Below are positions 11,120-23,608 of a stretch of DNA of 64,000 nt, in pieces; the first letter of the stretch is position 1, and every line of letters begins with the position of its first letter. The position numbers were made by a program, and so were the translations under genes. Where the stretch lies: assembly GCF_036785885.1 (NCBI RefSeq), contig NC_092320.1, positions 15,873,557 through 15,937,556 of the forward strand. The letters run 5' to 3'. The notes below the pieces were generated by a model. That model worked only from the letters and a program-made list of their open reading frames with translations, did not search any database and was not told where the DNA came from. The DNA is from Coffea arabica. Taxonomy: Eukaryota > Streptophyta > Magnoliopsida > Gentianales > Rubiaceae.

Positions 11120-11576
11120 CGAAGACATGCTCCTATTCATGACTTTTGCAAATTGGTTGAGATGGGGCCATCACCATGCATGGGTAAATTGCAACTTGCT
11201 TGCTGGCATCAAAGGTTAGAATAGAAGAAAGATGGGACGTCAAATTCATGAGATCGAAGAAAAATGCAGTGAATTTCAGGTTCTCTTGCTGGCATGCCAT
11301 GATGGCGTTAGATCCTCATGTCGTAGGGAAGAGAGAAAGCCTATTCAATTAATCCATGGTGTCTTGATTACCATGCACGTGCTTGTTCAAAGGGGTTAGT
11401 ACTAACTTCTATGATTATTAATCATTCTACTCATTTCAATTTCCACACCAAAATCCTCCCCAACCCTAAATTACTTGCTGCTTTTCTTTTTGCTTTTCAC
11501 TAATGAAAATCTTGCTCCAATCCTAGATATAAAGCTTCTTTTGAGTCTGAAGTTTGTATTTCATAGCCTCTCAGCC
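11120..11576. other. Gene-free stretch
   Basis: No ORF or element end recognised. Ordinary mixed-composition intergenic DNA. Confidence 0.35.
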
Positions 11577-11720
11577 GCGTTTGAATTGTAATTTTTTAGA
11601 GTTTCAGTAGAAAAATATTCTGTATCAATTCAAAATATGTGAAATAATAAAAATATAATTAAAAAATATGATCATGAAAAATATGTAAAAATTTTTCTTT
11701 GAAAATTTACAATCCAAACA
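11577..11720. mobile_element. MITE family A, copy 3
   Basis: Ends GTTTGAATTGTAATTTTTTAG and TTTACAATCCAAAC with an AT-rich core; same family as 7355 and 8475. Confidence 0.6.
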
Positions 11721-11971
11721 AGTTACTAGAAACAAGCAGGATGCCTCTTCTAATTCCAACTACAGTTACTTACAGGATAAGCATTTTTATGCTTTTCCCC
11801 TCCTTTTTCTCACGAAGGGCGGGACGTCAAAAAAGGGAGAAAGAAAGCATAATGAAGATGTTGAGAGGAACTCTCATTCTAAAACAAGAAACAAACACCC
11901 CTAAGTCCTATTCACTAGCATGTGTGATCCTCAGTAATGGTATCTAGTTTTGCTGCAAAGACCGCAGGGCT

Positions 11972-12170
11972 TATTTGGCAAACAAATTTTTTGCTATGTT
12001 TATCTGCTACAAGTTTTTTAACAACTTTAACTACAATAATTTCAAAAATATTTTCAAAATTTTTTAAGTGTTTAAGCTATGCACTTCAAAAAAAATTTCT
12101 ATAATTTCTACAGTAAATTATAATAAAATTTTAGACAAATATCAAAAAATTCGTTTACCCCAAACGGGCC
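11972..12170. mobile_element. MITE family B, copy 1
   Basis: About 200 bp with ends TATTTGGCAAAC and TTTACCCCAAACGGGCC. The interior motifs TTTTTTAACAACTTTAACTAC and AAATTTTAGACAAATAT are shared with the copy at 36812-37020. It is a non-coding DNA transposon derivative. Confidence 0.6.
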
Positions 12171-13445
12171 TGCATTGCTTCAAGAAGAGTCAGGTCTGGC
12201 TTAAACTTCTCCGGGTCTGTCAAAAGAATTTATCTCTGGAAAGCAGAAAAATTCCACCAAATTTCACACTTTCTCTAGATGAACTGGCAGCCATGAAAAA
12301 GTTCTCATGCCTTTTTCGCTGCGAAAGCAGCAATCTTACCTGGTCCTGGAGGATGGCTCGACGGATATTGGAAAGGAATCTACACAACAAGAAAGACAAT
12401 AATGTCTACGTGGGTTAAAAAACAAGTTGACTTTTCATTTTCGAATATCAACTTTTAACCTCTGCTGGAAAGATCTAAGACAACATTTCATGTCACGTCA
12501 CATCAGTAAATGTTCCTTTCTACGAGAGATTCTTCGTTCTCAGATTACAGAAAAGATGATCACGTGAGCTCCTGCGTTGATAAATGCTTTATTTCGTCAT
12601 TTTCTGCAGGTACTTGGAAATACATAATTTTACTGCTAAAGAAAAAGGATTTTTATTAAAGGCAGAATCATTTTTTTCATATTTTATCAAATGAATTTTT
12701 TCGACCTTCACTTTTAAATTTTTCATTTTACTTCCCTCGCAAATTTAAATTAGTAAAATTTGATTACAATCTAAGTTTTCGACCACTTTTTAGTTTGAAA
12801 TTACTACATGACCCATATGCAACTATTTTTTATGTATAAAAAAGTCAGATTCTACATTTTTTAGTGACAAAATTAAATATAAATTTGGCTCAATCCCACT
12901 TTTTTAGAAAAAAAAAAAACAAATATGATTCACATCAACTCTTATTTTTTTAAGAACAAAAATGAATATAGATCAAATCATTTGTTTAATAACAGATAAG
13001 ATCTAATTTCTTCCTCCCTAAAAATAATGATCATCTATATATCACGTGATAGATTCGAGGTAAAAAATGGTCAAAACTAGGTTTTGACTAAATTTTATTG
13101 ATTTGATTTTGTAAAGAACATAAATTTTACTATTTTAAAAGCGAAGAACGAAAAAATTTATTTGGTGAATTGTAATGTACGTTTGGAGCAATTTAGTAAA
13201 TAAAGATGGCAACAAAAGAATCCCCCTCCCCAACTTCACACAACTCCCTCGACACCACCCCTGTTCCTTCTACCCTCATCTTGCTCTATTCTCGCCACGA
13301 GTGTTCATTTTATTTTATATTTTTCAAATGGTGATGTAATTGATCCCAAGAATAGCATGTTTAGTGATGTGTTTAAGCTTAACAAATCAATATTAATTAG
13401 AAACACCTCTAAACTACGAAACTAGTTGTGACACTACTACATTAA
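12171..13445. other. Gene-free AT-rich stretch
   Basis: No gene seen. Long AT-rich tracts and A/T runs; short ORFs show no protein-like pattern. Confidence 0.4.
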
Positions 13446-13953
13446 TAGCTAATTTGGGAGTTTAGAACTGAAAAGAAAAGAAGAGAAAGGGTAAGTTAGA
13501 AAAGAAAAGAAAGGATGGGAAAGATCCAAGTTTCTATTTTAATTGTTTGGGAATTTTAAGAAAGATCCAGTTTTTTTTTTTTTTTTTGGGAGTTGAATAC
13601 AAATGAAAAGAAAAGATATTCAAAAAAGTTACTTTACAAATATTCCTTTTCTATAAAGTAAAAGGAGGTATTTTAGTGAGGGTTTTATAACGGGGGAACT
13701 CATCAAAAATTAAAATTTTTGTATCAGGATTTTAACTGTAGTTTTATTCTATTTGAAAACTCACTTAAGACTTCCACACTTTCCTTCCCTTTCTAACCAA
13801 TTTTAGTCGGAAAGTTTTCCTTTACATGAAGAGAGATGAAATTTTTCCAAATCTTTTTTTTCCTTCACATATTTGCTCCCAAACAATGAAAAAACTTTAT
13901 TATCCTTTGAAAACCTTTCTTTTCTTTTCATTTTCTTCCTCCCAAACTGGCTA
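13446..13953. mobile_element. TIR-type MITE
   Basis: Ends TAGCTAATTTGGGAG (13446) and CTCCCAAACTGGCTA (to 13953) are inverted copies, followed inward on both sides by purine-rich GAAAAGAAAAGAA tracts. About 508 bp, non-coding. I could not define a convincing target duplication. Confidence 0.5.
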
Positions 13954-14128
13954 TAAAGCTTTACCCAGAATTTGACAGCAGCAAATCATAGCACAACTTT
14001 GGAAAAAAAAAAAATCATAGCACAACTTTCAAACCTGTCTTTTCACAGACCACAATTTACTGTTAAACATCAATAAGCAAGCAAAGCGCACCGCGTGCCT
14101 AAAACTAGAAGCATATATAATTATATAC

Positions 14129-14633
14129 AAAGGAGGAACCTTTCCGGAGAGCTCCTAAACTATTGTTTTTGTACGATTTTTGCCTCTCAACTATAAATTG
14201 TCACAAATAAGTCCTTAAATTAAAAAAAATGCTCAATTTAAAGACTTTTCGTTAATTTTGACCATTAAAGGTGATAGAATTAGGGCCAAAACCGACCAAA
14301 CAAAAAAAAAACTAACCCTCAAAAACAGTTTAAAAAGTCTCGTTGACTAATTATTTGATCAAATTAAGGTTAGAGAAGGTAGAAAATGAAAGAAGAGGAA
14401 GAAACATTGAACTTCATATTATTAGTTGACTTAACATAGTTTATTTTTAATTAAATCGTGGGTTAGTTTTTTTGTTTGAATGGTTTTTTCCGTTATAATT
14501 AGTGTCCAAAATTGACAGAAGTTCTTAAATTAAGCATTTTTTTTGTTTAAGGGCTTATTTGCAATAATTTACAGCTGAGGGGCCAAAATCCTTCAAAGCA
14601 AATAATTTAGGGGCCTATCAGAAAGCTTCCTTT
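14129..14633. mobile_element. MULE-type MITE with about 120-bp inverted ends
   Basis: The left part (CTCCTAAACTATTGTTTTTG, then CTATAAATTGTCACAAATAA) matches the reverse complement of the right part (TTATTTGCAATAATTTACAG, then CTTTCTGATAGG-type end). Long imperfect TIRs without coding sequence suggest a MULE-derived MITE. The target duplication is not clear. Confidence 0.55.
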
Positions 14634-15834
14634 ACACAAAATCGATTATGATTGCAGCTGTGGAGATTTACTGAAGAGTTTATTTTTAATTAAGACTAAT
14701 TTATAATAATTATTTTAAACTATATAATATTTATTTATATTTGTCAAGTGATGTCGCCCCCTTACTCCTTCCACGGGGTGGGCACCCATCTCCCCGTTGC
14801 CATCCCTAATGTTCACCTCAATTGACCAAGCAACAATAGCTGTATAACACTTGATATAATAGAGACATGTATGACACATATAGCTGTATTACACTTCAGA
14901 TAAAAGAGTTAGCAAAATATAATTGAGACAACAAAACAAACAAGAGTTTTGCAGTCAAACCGTTCTTTATTAAGTTTCTGCCGTCCAATTCTTTAGCTTT
15001 TCTGCCGTCCAGAACCCCTATTAAGACCAAATGATTTCTCGTTTACGAAGCTGTTTCGGCATTATCTGGTAGGTATGGTCATATTAGTCAGCAGCAATTG
15101 GTGAATCCTCTGACCTGACAATGAACAGGACAATTTTGTACATTGGAGTCGTGAAATGGAATGCTATGGGAATGCTTTGCCATTAGTTGGATAGATTTGA
15201 GCATCTTTCAGTAGTACGATGATGCTATAAAGCAGATAAATCAAGGAATCCAACCCGTCAAACTTCGTGTTCAAACCTCAAAAAACGTCCGCTTTTCTGG
15301 GCAGCCCGACATCAGAATTATTCAGGTACATTTACATTAGAAAACGAACGCGTTTCTTTATCTCGAGGAGAAAAATAAGCAGGCATAAAAGAACCAAACA
15401 CTATACCAGTTCCACTCTGTTCCACCAAGCTGCAACAAATTGCCTGGAAACATTTGGTATCTCCCCAGAAAATCAAAGAGCTCTCCTCTTTACCAAGTAG
15501 TAAAAAATGCTACAAGTTTCAGTAATCACACACACAACAAAAAGTGATAACATCCCAAGTTTCAGTGATCACAATAAAAAGGGCACAAGTTTCAGATCTA
15601 AAAGTGATAGCATCTGCAATCTACTTACATACACAAAATACTCCACGACTCACCGATAGAAACTCTCACAAAAATACAGTAAATGCCACATAGAAACATC
15701 CAGTTTGGCAAGCCTAAGAACGGCGCTGCGAAAAAGTCCAAGAATTTCAAATATAGCAAGCAGCCACAATGCGATATAAATTCAAACTTTCAGCCAATTA
15801 TCAAGGCAGGAACTAGCAGCTTTAGAAGTTTTGA
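14634..15834. other. Gene-free stretch upstream of the duplicated SAP block
   Basis: No ORF with recognisable homology. The last part may belong to the distal 3' flank of the SAP gene. Confidence 0.35.
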
Positions 15835-16030
15835 CAAAGAAATACTAGCTTCTGAAAAAATGTAATCCAAGTTAGATGGAACAGATAATCCATTGCACAT
15901 ATTTCTTCTATCCATCTCACAAGAAGCGATAAAGAAAGACTAGCTTCTGACAAAACGTAATCCAAGTTAGATGCAATAGAGAATCCATTCCAAACATCAT
16001 CTCCTGTATCCATCTCAGAAGAAACAAAAA
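15835..16030. repeat. Two tandem copies of a 98-bp unit in the SAP 3' flank
   Basis: 15835-15930 (ACTAGCTTCTGAAAAAATG, TAATCCAAGTTAGATGGAAC) and 15933-16030 (ACTAGCTTCTGACAAAACG, TAATCCAAGTTAGATGCAAT) are tandem diverged repeats. A single related unit is found near 28705-28810 downstream of the second SAP gene, so the tandem duplication arose after, or was lost in, one of the two segmental copies. Confidence 0.75.
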
Positions 16031-16565
16031 AGTGAAAACGAGGCAAGTAAAGGTTGCTGAGCCATAGAAAATGGTTATCCAAAAGCTCGATCATTCTTCC
16101 TTTTATAGCAAGGACAAACATCTATACACATCTAGTATTATGTCTGGGATTAACTCATCCCAATATGTAGAAACATACAGCAGATGAATAGTTTCTTTTT
16201 TCAATTTTCCCGCCTTTTCTCTTAGAAATACCCACCCCCCCACCAAAAAAAAAAGAGTTTTCTTGAGCCATGACGCAGTTGCTTTACGATGACACAAATG
16301 GAAAATAACCAGGAGGACAAATGCACATTGCACAAAGACATCACCAACCCAGCACAAAGAACTAAGATACTGAAGCAACCCAAGCAATCGTAGCCAGTTG
16401 TAGAGGACTTCCAAAGTTCACCAGACAGCAAAGATGCCCAAATCCTTATGCCTTACACGTTGAGCATTGCTACAGCAGACACAATCAGACAAGTGGTCAA
16501 CTTATAACAAATAGCAAATTCATTGAGAAAAAGCTGCATACTTTATAAAACTTCAGCCCTGGCTA

Positions 16566-17084
16566 CTAGATCTTGTCGAGCTTTTCTGCTTTGACAACAG
16601 GATTAGCTTTAGCTATTGCATCTTGAGCAGCAGCGCGATAGTCAAATGGACACTCATGCTTATCAGAATAACGATGCACGGCGCAGAAAAGATTTCCACA
16701 TCTGCAGTTAAAACCAGTTAAACCCACACGTTTGCGGCAAGTGCTGCACCTGTTTGGGCCCTCTTTTACCTTCGCTTCTGAGCCCTGCCCCACTAAAATC
16801 TCAGGGGATGCCTTAGTCGAAACAACTTCAAAGTCCGCTGACACAGCTTGTACAGCCAAAGCACCAGTAACAACAGGCTCTTTCTCTTTACTACTTGAAC
16901 TGCCATTGACGATGTTCTCAATCGATGAAGCAGCAAGTTTGGCTTGCTCCTGCTTCAAGATCATCTCCTTGTGGCACTTTGAACACATGTTCATGGTTGC
17001 TGCACTACCAAAAAACCCACAATTGTTAATGCAAAGAATTGGACCTTCCGGAGCTTGGCAGCCTGTCTCTTCTGAAGACTCCAT
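16566..17084 (-). CDS. A20/AN1 zinc-finger stress-associated protein (SAP), copy 1
   Basis: 172 aa, intronless coding region. N-terminal A20 zinc finger ([20 protein letters not shown], Cys near 18, 22, 34, 37), a variable linker about 45-110, then a C-terminal AN1 finger ([20 protein letters not shown] to [13 protein letters not shown], about 111-150) and the usual VKAEKLDKI end. Plant SAPs of this class (AtSAP2/OsSAP8 group) bind ubiquitin and act in abiotic-stress responses in nucleus and cytoplasm; that role is family knowledge. The start at 17084 is the conserved [18 protein letters not shown]. The leader is spliced in the 5' UTR (AG at 17098-17097, 12 nt before the ATG). A paralogue lies at 29424-29942, differing mainly in the linker. 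Confidence 0.96.
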   Translation of the reverse strand: MESSEETGCQAPEGPILCINNCGFFGSAATMNMCSKCHKEMILKQEQAKLAASSIENIVNGSSSSKEKEPVVTGALAVQAVSADFEVVSTKASPEILVGQGSEAKVKEGPNRCSTCRKRVGLTGFNCRCGNLFCAVHRYSDKHECPFDYRAAAQDAIAKANPVVKAEKLDKI

Positions 17085-17096
17085 TAGACAAATATC

Positions 17097-19090
17097 CTGC
17101 CAATTAAGGATGAACAGAAAACTAAGTTTACCAACTAACTGAAGTACAAGATAACCTAGAAAACTTCAGAGCCATTTTGCTGATAAACAAATACCTTCAT
17201 ATCTGAAAACTAAATTCGGCAATGCAGTAACTAGTTACTTTTTTTAATATGCAACCACATATGATGTTAAGAATCTCTAACAAATTGTCGACAACTTATC
17301 ATGAATGAAGCCTATTTAACTCAGCAAAACTCAACATACCTCTATAGTATGTAAGCAAAAGCATACCAAGTTGTTGGCTTCAAGTTCAGCTGAACAAGAG
17401 AAAAATCCTAGCATCGTGCAGGAACGTGGCACACAATCATCATAACATAATTTATAGTCAGGGGGAAGAAAAAGTTAGAGATAGCAAACCACTAGAGGTC
17501 AGACATGAGAATAGCATGGTAACAGAGAAGCTGCCATTCATCTCCTACAGCAGTACCCAATTTTCCATACATTCTTGTAGTTCAATCTAACAGCAAAATC
17601 CAGGGAATGTGGAAAAATATCAAAGCATTGGCACTTTCTCACGTTACGTGACCCCCAAAACAAGGTTTGTTAAGTGGCTGTTTAACTTCAACTAAGTTGC
17701 CTTTTATAACAATATTGTATTCCAGCGTTTCATGAACTGGCAACATTACACTAAAGGACGGTAAACAACAAAAACAAATAGTGATCTTCAGAAAAAGGGA
17801 AAAAGAATGAAGTTAGAAAGCTACAAGCTAAAAAGTGCAATAGTAATTTACAGAATTCTTTCTAGCAGAAATTGCAAGTTTACTGATATTCAATTAGAAT
17901 GAAATGGAAAAGCAAAATGCAAAACTGCTATTCTATCTACTTGCACTCTTTTGTTTCCTCCTGATAGAAATCCATTCATGAGCTCATCTGAATTATGAAA
18001 AAGATCATTAGAGTAGACATGGTATGATGCAAGAGAACCATTAAGATATCGACACTAACACAGTCATCCACAAGTCAAAACACAAAAACTGAGATAATAA
18101 CTTATCTAGATGAATAAATTCCACCAAAATTTGTTGGTAAATATCGTACAAGCATGCCAACAGCTGGAAACAGCTAGCCAAACACATACGGAAGGCAGAG
18201 TTAACATATTATTATCATCGGTAGCATCATTTAAAATCTCCAACCATACAAATTTTTCCATAAATTATCATGTAAAACACACAACTAGGCAGAACTTCCA
18301 GAAGATAACAGACAATCAAATTAAATTGCACTAGCAATAATCCAAAATATGTACTAACCAAACAAGTCCGTATCCTTAAAGAAAAGAATTTTTTTAAAAA
18401 ATTAAATAAACAAAAACTACTTCTTACTGCCCATATTAGCGTAAATCAGATGGGATTCACAACAAAAATTCCAAAAGACCAAAACTTTTCACCATCTAGA
18501 AATAGTGGAACCCCTTACCACTAATTCTCAAAAAAAGAAAAAACAAAAGTACAACAAAACCCACCAAAAGTATTCATTGCTCAGACAATCACAAAAACCC
18601 CCCCAAGCAAAAATGGGGGTGAAACCTTTCTTTTTAAAAAACAAAAATTCTACAATTCCTGCATCGATTCAGGGATAAATTAAATTTATAACTAATCAGA
18701 AACCGATGAAAGAAAAAGAGAGAGAAAAAAATCCTTACGTATTGATGAAATTGAAGGAGGTTTGGCCGATCTTGACGTGCAAAATCGAACCAGATGCTAA
18801 TTCTGGAACCCTTCAGGGTAAAAATATATAAAAAGGAATAAATATACTAAAATTCAAAAAGGAATTCCGAAGAGAAGAGTAAATAAATAGATGAGAAACA
18901 AGAAGGAGAATACGAAGACTGCAAATATATTAATAGTATTAAATACCTTAATATGTACAGTTTCAATTAAACTGAAGCTATAATAATCAGCAAGGTGAAG
19001 CCGCGGAAAGAGAGAATGTGGAGAGCTACGGAGGAAACGGCTGGTGTGAATTGGATTGATAATTGCAAAAATTGGGCTAGGACTTCAGAT
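17097..19090 (-). other. Spliced 5' leader of SAP copy 1 (two introns)
   Basis: By comparison of the two SAP copies: leader exon 1 from about 19090 to 18947, intron 18946-18811 (donor AAG|GTATTT, acceptor CTGAAG|GGTTCC), leader exon 2 18810-18739, intron 18738-17097 (donor AC|GTAAGG, acceptor GGCAG|GATATT). Exon 2 contains GATCGGCCAAACCTCCTTCA, almost identical in copy 2. The transcription start is inferred, not seen. Confidence 0.65.
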
Positions 19091-19238
19091 ATTTTGAACC
19101 ATTTTTGTTTTTTCACTATCTTGCTTTTTGGGAAATTTTGGGAGAAGGGCGGATGTTAATTTTTTTAGGTTTTTTTTTTAAGTTAATTTTTTAGATTCAT
19201 CTTTCCTACCTTGATATTATTACACTATGGATTCTGGT

Positions 19239-19241
<3 letters not shown>

Positions 19242-19302
<61 letters not shown>
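19242..19302. repeat. (TA)n microsatellite, about 60 bp
   Basis: Uninterrupted alternating AT, bordered by similar sequence on both sides (ATTATTACACTATGGA before, ATTATTACACTACGGA after). Confidence 0.97.
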
Positions 19303-19307
<5 letters not shown>

Positions 19308-19454
19308 ACACTACGGATGGAATGCATATGTATGTCACTTAAATATTAATTTAATCTCAATTTAAATTTTTTAATTTATGCTGATATGATGCGTTCTGTT
19401 TAGAAAAAATTAATTCTAATTTTTTTATTGTTACAATTCGTGAATAAGTAATAA

Positions 19455-19674
19455 GGGAAATTTGTCAAATTGGTCCCTAACATTTATCAAAAACACTTTT
19501 TTAGTTCCTAACATATAAAATCAGCCAAAATGATCCTTCACATTTAAATTATGAGCCAATTTGGTCATATTGTTCGTTTTTGCTCATTTTTCCGGCTAAA
19601 AATAGCACGCCCTCCTCACGTGGTCATATTTTTAGGGGCAAAATCGAAAAACACATTTCATTATCGGTTGAAAG
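19455..19674. repeat. Left TIR of the two-gene MULE
   Basis: 220 bp, inverted partner at 25382-25601. It contains CACGTGGTCATATTTTTAGG, an E-box/G-box-like CACGTG core, and ends AATCGAAAAACACATTTCAT, then TATCGGTTGAAAG. TIRs of MULEs usually hold the promoter and transposase-binding sites. Confidence 0.93.
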
Positions 19675-20151
19675 TAAAAGGATAAGGGACCACCACCAAA
19701 ATACACATTTCACCTTTGGCCCTCAAATTATAGTTTCAAGAAACCCTAATTGCATCCCCGACTTAACAAGCATAACTTGAAAATGTACTGCCGATGATGA
19801 CGACGACAAACCTGTAGGGTGTGATTGAGAAATGATCGAAGGTTTGGTCAGAAAATCGTGAAGAAAATCTTCGAAAAGATGCAGAATGAATCGGAAAAAT
19901 GGGACTTCACAATGGGTTACGGTAAGTTTTTTTTTTTACCAATGTGGTTAGCAATTGTTGACGAATCTTGCTTAGGACTATATTTTATGTTAATTAATTG
20001 AAAATTGTTCATTATTTTACTTAGTTTTGCTGTGGTCCCCAAATTTTTTTTTAGTTTTGTTGTGGTCCCCAATTTTTATTATGAAAGGCTCCACATTTCT
20101 GTTATGGTTCCAAAGTAATTGTCGTTTTAATGGCTGACAGGGGCCAATGAA

Positions 20152-23100
20152 ATGCATTTTTCTATTCGTATACACTTTGGAGATGAACTTAGAGATACAG
20201 GAAATAGAGACTATGTAGGGGGTTCGGTTGACATAGTCGATGGTTGTAACCCAAAAAAATGGTCTCTGTGTAAGTTGGACGAAATAGCTAATAAACTTGG
20301 ATTTGAGCCTTATATAGTGCGTTACTACTACCTGATTCCTGATAGGAATATGGCAGATGGATTAGTGTATATGTTGCAAGAGGATGATGTTGCTGAATTG
20401 GCTAAATTAGGGAGTACGTATGAGTTAGTTGATGTGTTCTTCATTCATCGAAGAACATATAATTTGCTTCATTTTGCTGTTGATGAAGAAGGAAGAAGGC
20501 ATGATAGTAATAGAAATAATGAAGAATCTGTACGTGTGACCACACCAGAGAATGTTCAAGAAGAATCTGTACATGTGGCCACACTAACACCAGCTACTAA
20601 TGGTGGTTTTCAAGACGCTAACATGGATGGAGGAATCCTTCACGTACTAGTAAGAGGATGAAACAGATTGCGAAGAAAAGAATTTCACATGCAAAAAGAT
20701 TGAAAATGCAGCAGAGGAGAAAGGATGTTGGCCATCAAGATGTTGCTGCTCAGAGTGGTGTTAGTGGCAGGAGTGGATCATACCAAAGTGCATCTCATGT
20801 TGCTGAACATGAGAGTGGAGGAACTACAGAAAGTCATCCTGCTGATCATGAAACTCCTGATGCTGCTGAATATGAGACTGCTGAGGCTGTAGAAACTGAT
20901 GTAGGTAAACATGCAACTGATGGAGCTACAGAAATTGATGGTAATAAAAATGAAAGACATGGCAGAAGCAGACAAGGAAGAAGAGCACCAACTAAGTCAA
21001 GAAAGACATCAAATAGAAAGACTGAAGGTAAAAAGTCATTCAAAAAAAATAAGGAGCAGATCATAGAGGATATTGTCTCAAGTGATCCCGAGATTTTGTA
21101 TGATAGCGAATATGCCATAATTGATGAGGAAGAGCTAATGAAATCTATTAGTGAAATACCTCCAGATTGGGCTAATGTTGCTAAACAGTTCAAGACAGCA
21201 AAAAAAGGTAAAGAAAAGGTACAGGAAACTGCTGTTAATAAAGAAGATAATGAGTGCAGCATGGAGAAATCAGATAATTCATCACATGATGGGCTGCACA
21301 ACAATGAGAGTTCTGAAAATGAATGAGGGAGTAAAGATGTGGACAAGAAAAAGTTTAGGGTATTCAATCCTGCAACAGAGATGGATGACCCAAAGCTTGA
21401 ACTTGGGTTATTATTTAAGTGTAAGATTGACTTTATCAATGCTGCAAAATCACATGGAGTGAAGTATGAAAGGAAAATCAGGTTTAAGAAAAATGATTCA
21501 AACAGATGCAAAGCCATATGTAGAGGCAAGAGATGCATGTGGAACACATATTGCTCAATTAGGAGTGATAAAGTGACATTCCAAAGCAAAAGCATGCTGC
21601 TGACTCACATTTGTGGTAGGACAACCTATCATGGCCTGACAAGTGTGACATATTTGGCCAACAAGTATTTGGAGGACATTAGGCTGAACCCAAATTTTAA
21701 TGTAGGTGATTTTATGACAAAGGTCCACAAGGACTTGGGAGTTAGTATCACACCTAATGTGAGGTATAAGGTAAGAGCAAAAGCTAAAGAGATGATACAT
21801 GGTGATGTCATGTTCCAGTACAGCAAACTTTGGAGCTACTGTGAAGAACTTCAAAAAGCAAATCCTGACTCTAATGTGTTCATGACTACAACTGAGAATA
21901 ATGAGGGTGATGATAAGTTTCAAAGATTCTATGTGTGTCTAGATGGTTGTAAAAGAGGGTTCTTGCAGGGTTGTAGATATGTTGTAGGTCTTGATGGATG
22001 TCACTTAAGAGGCTGTCACAAGGGAGTTCTTCTCACAGTCGTTGGTATTGATCCAAATGATCAATTATTTTCGATAGTATATGCTGTAGTTGAGACTGAA
22101 AATAAGAACTCTTGAAAATGGTTTGTAGAAGAGTTAAATGGTGACCTTGAAATTATTGATCAAAGCATTTGGACATTTATAACCGACAAGCAAAAGGTAA
22201 TATATAACTAATTTTATCAGCCTTGTTGTTATGATAATACTTAGTGACAGTAATATAGGTTTGAATTTTTATTTCATTTATACAGGGGCTAGTTCAAGCT
22301 ATTCAAGAGGTACTGCCAGGGGTTGAGCATCGCATGTGTGTGCGGCACATGTATAATAATTTCAAAAAATAACATCCAGGCCTAGCTCTCAAGGAAAGGA
22401 TATGGGTTGCAGCACGAGCTTCTTATAGGGACGGATTTGCTGGATTGATGAAGTCACTAAAAGAGGTTGATGAAGGTGCTTACAAAAGAAGTGGACAAGA
22501 TCACATTTTAGAACAAGTGTAAAATGTGATATTTTGTTAAATAATCTGTGTGAAAGTTTTAACTTCACAATCCTTGATGCTAGGCAGAAACCAATTCTTG
22601 ATATATTGGAGACCATTAGATTTTACTTAATGGTTAGGATAGAAAAAAAGAGGGAATGGATAAAAAAATACACTGGGGAGATATGTCCTAAAATTCTGAA
22701 AAAGTTAGAGAAAAATAAGCTTGCTGCAAATGACTGCATTCCTAGCCACTCCAGGGACTGGAAATTTGAAGTTAGGTGCATGTATGGTGATAGGTATACT
22801 GTGGACCTTATTAGTAGATGTTGTAGTTGTAGAAAGTGGGACCTTAATGGCATTCCTTGTGCACATGCCATTGCTGTAATTTGTGACACTGGAGAGGAAC
22901 CTGAGAAGTTTGTAAATAATTGCTACTCCAAAGAAGCTTACATGAGGGCATATGAACCCATGATAAGCCCAATGAATGCTGAGCACATGTGGAAAAATTC
23001 TGACATGCCGCCCGTGCTACTTCCTGAGAACATAAAACTTCCTGGTAGACCACGAAAGGCTAAACGAAGGGAGTTAGATGAACCAACATCAGGTAAAAAG

Positions 23101-23608
23101 CAAAATAAGCAGCAGCAAAAGCTGTCTAGAATTGGGCAGATGGTATATAAGTGTCGAAAATGTAACAAGACTGGCCACAATAGTAGGAAGTGTTGAAGCC
23201 ATAAACAAAATGCCTCTACTGAGACTGATTCACATGGATTTGTTAGACCTACACCTCCAGTTCCTAAGTCAAATACTCAGATGTCTAAGGAACTCATGGT
23301 AGATGCACGATTGGGAAGTCAACAATCTATATCAAACTATTCTATTGCTGCAACTATTCCAGTGAGTATCATAAACATCTTTTGCTTGTCAAATACTCAT
23401 ATTTTACCTTTATGTTGTCTAACAAGCCTTCGTTAAAATTGTCAAGGTGGAGAATATTGGGAAGTACAAGTGCTCTATTTGCCACCAATATGGTCACATC
23501 AAAGGCAGGTGCACTTCCACTGTTGCAGAGCTTTCTCAAGGGCAGGCACATGAATCTTCAAAAATTAGTGAAGCAAAAAAAAAATTGAAGTGCTGGTGGC
23601 TTGTTTAA
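20152..23608 (+). pseudogene. MULE transposase (mudrA-like), broken by at least six lesions
   Basis: Order: PB1-like N-terminal domain (20152-20650; YVGGSVDIVDG, YYYLIPDRNMADGL), a charged linker, a MuDR-type DNA-binding region (LELGLLFKCKIDFINAAKSH), the DDE MULE domain, a SWIM zinc finger (CCSCRKWDLNGIPCAH, about 22818-22868), then two CCHC knuckles (CRKCNKTGHNSRKC ending at 23193; CSICHQYGHIKGRC in the last exon, 23447-23608). Catalytic candidates survive as codons: D in GLDGCHL (21993), D in FITDKQKG (before a phase-0 intron at 22197-22285), E in NNLCESFN. Lesions: frameshift near 20650; stops at 21324-21326, 22113-22115 (TGG to TGA in KNSWKWF), 22370-22372 and 23194-23196; frameshift near 22490. 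It would cut and join TIRs in the nucleus if intact; it cannot now. Confidence 0.93.

Noticed and set aside
20846-21595. 249-aa minus ORF in the MULE
   Set aside because: Antisense shadow of the charged linker of the transposase.
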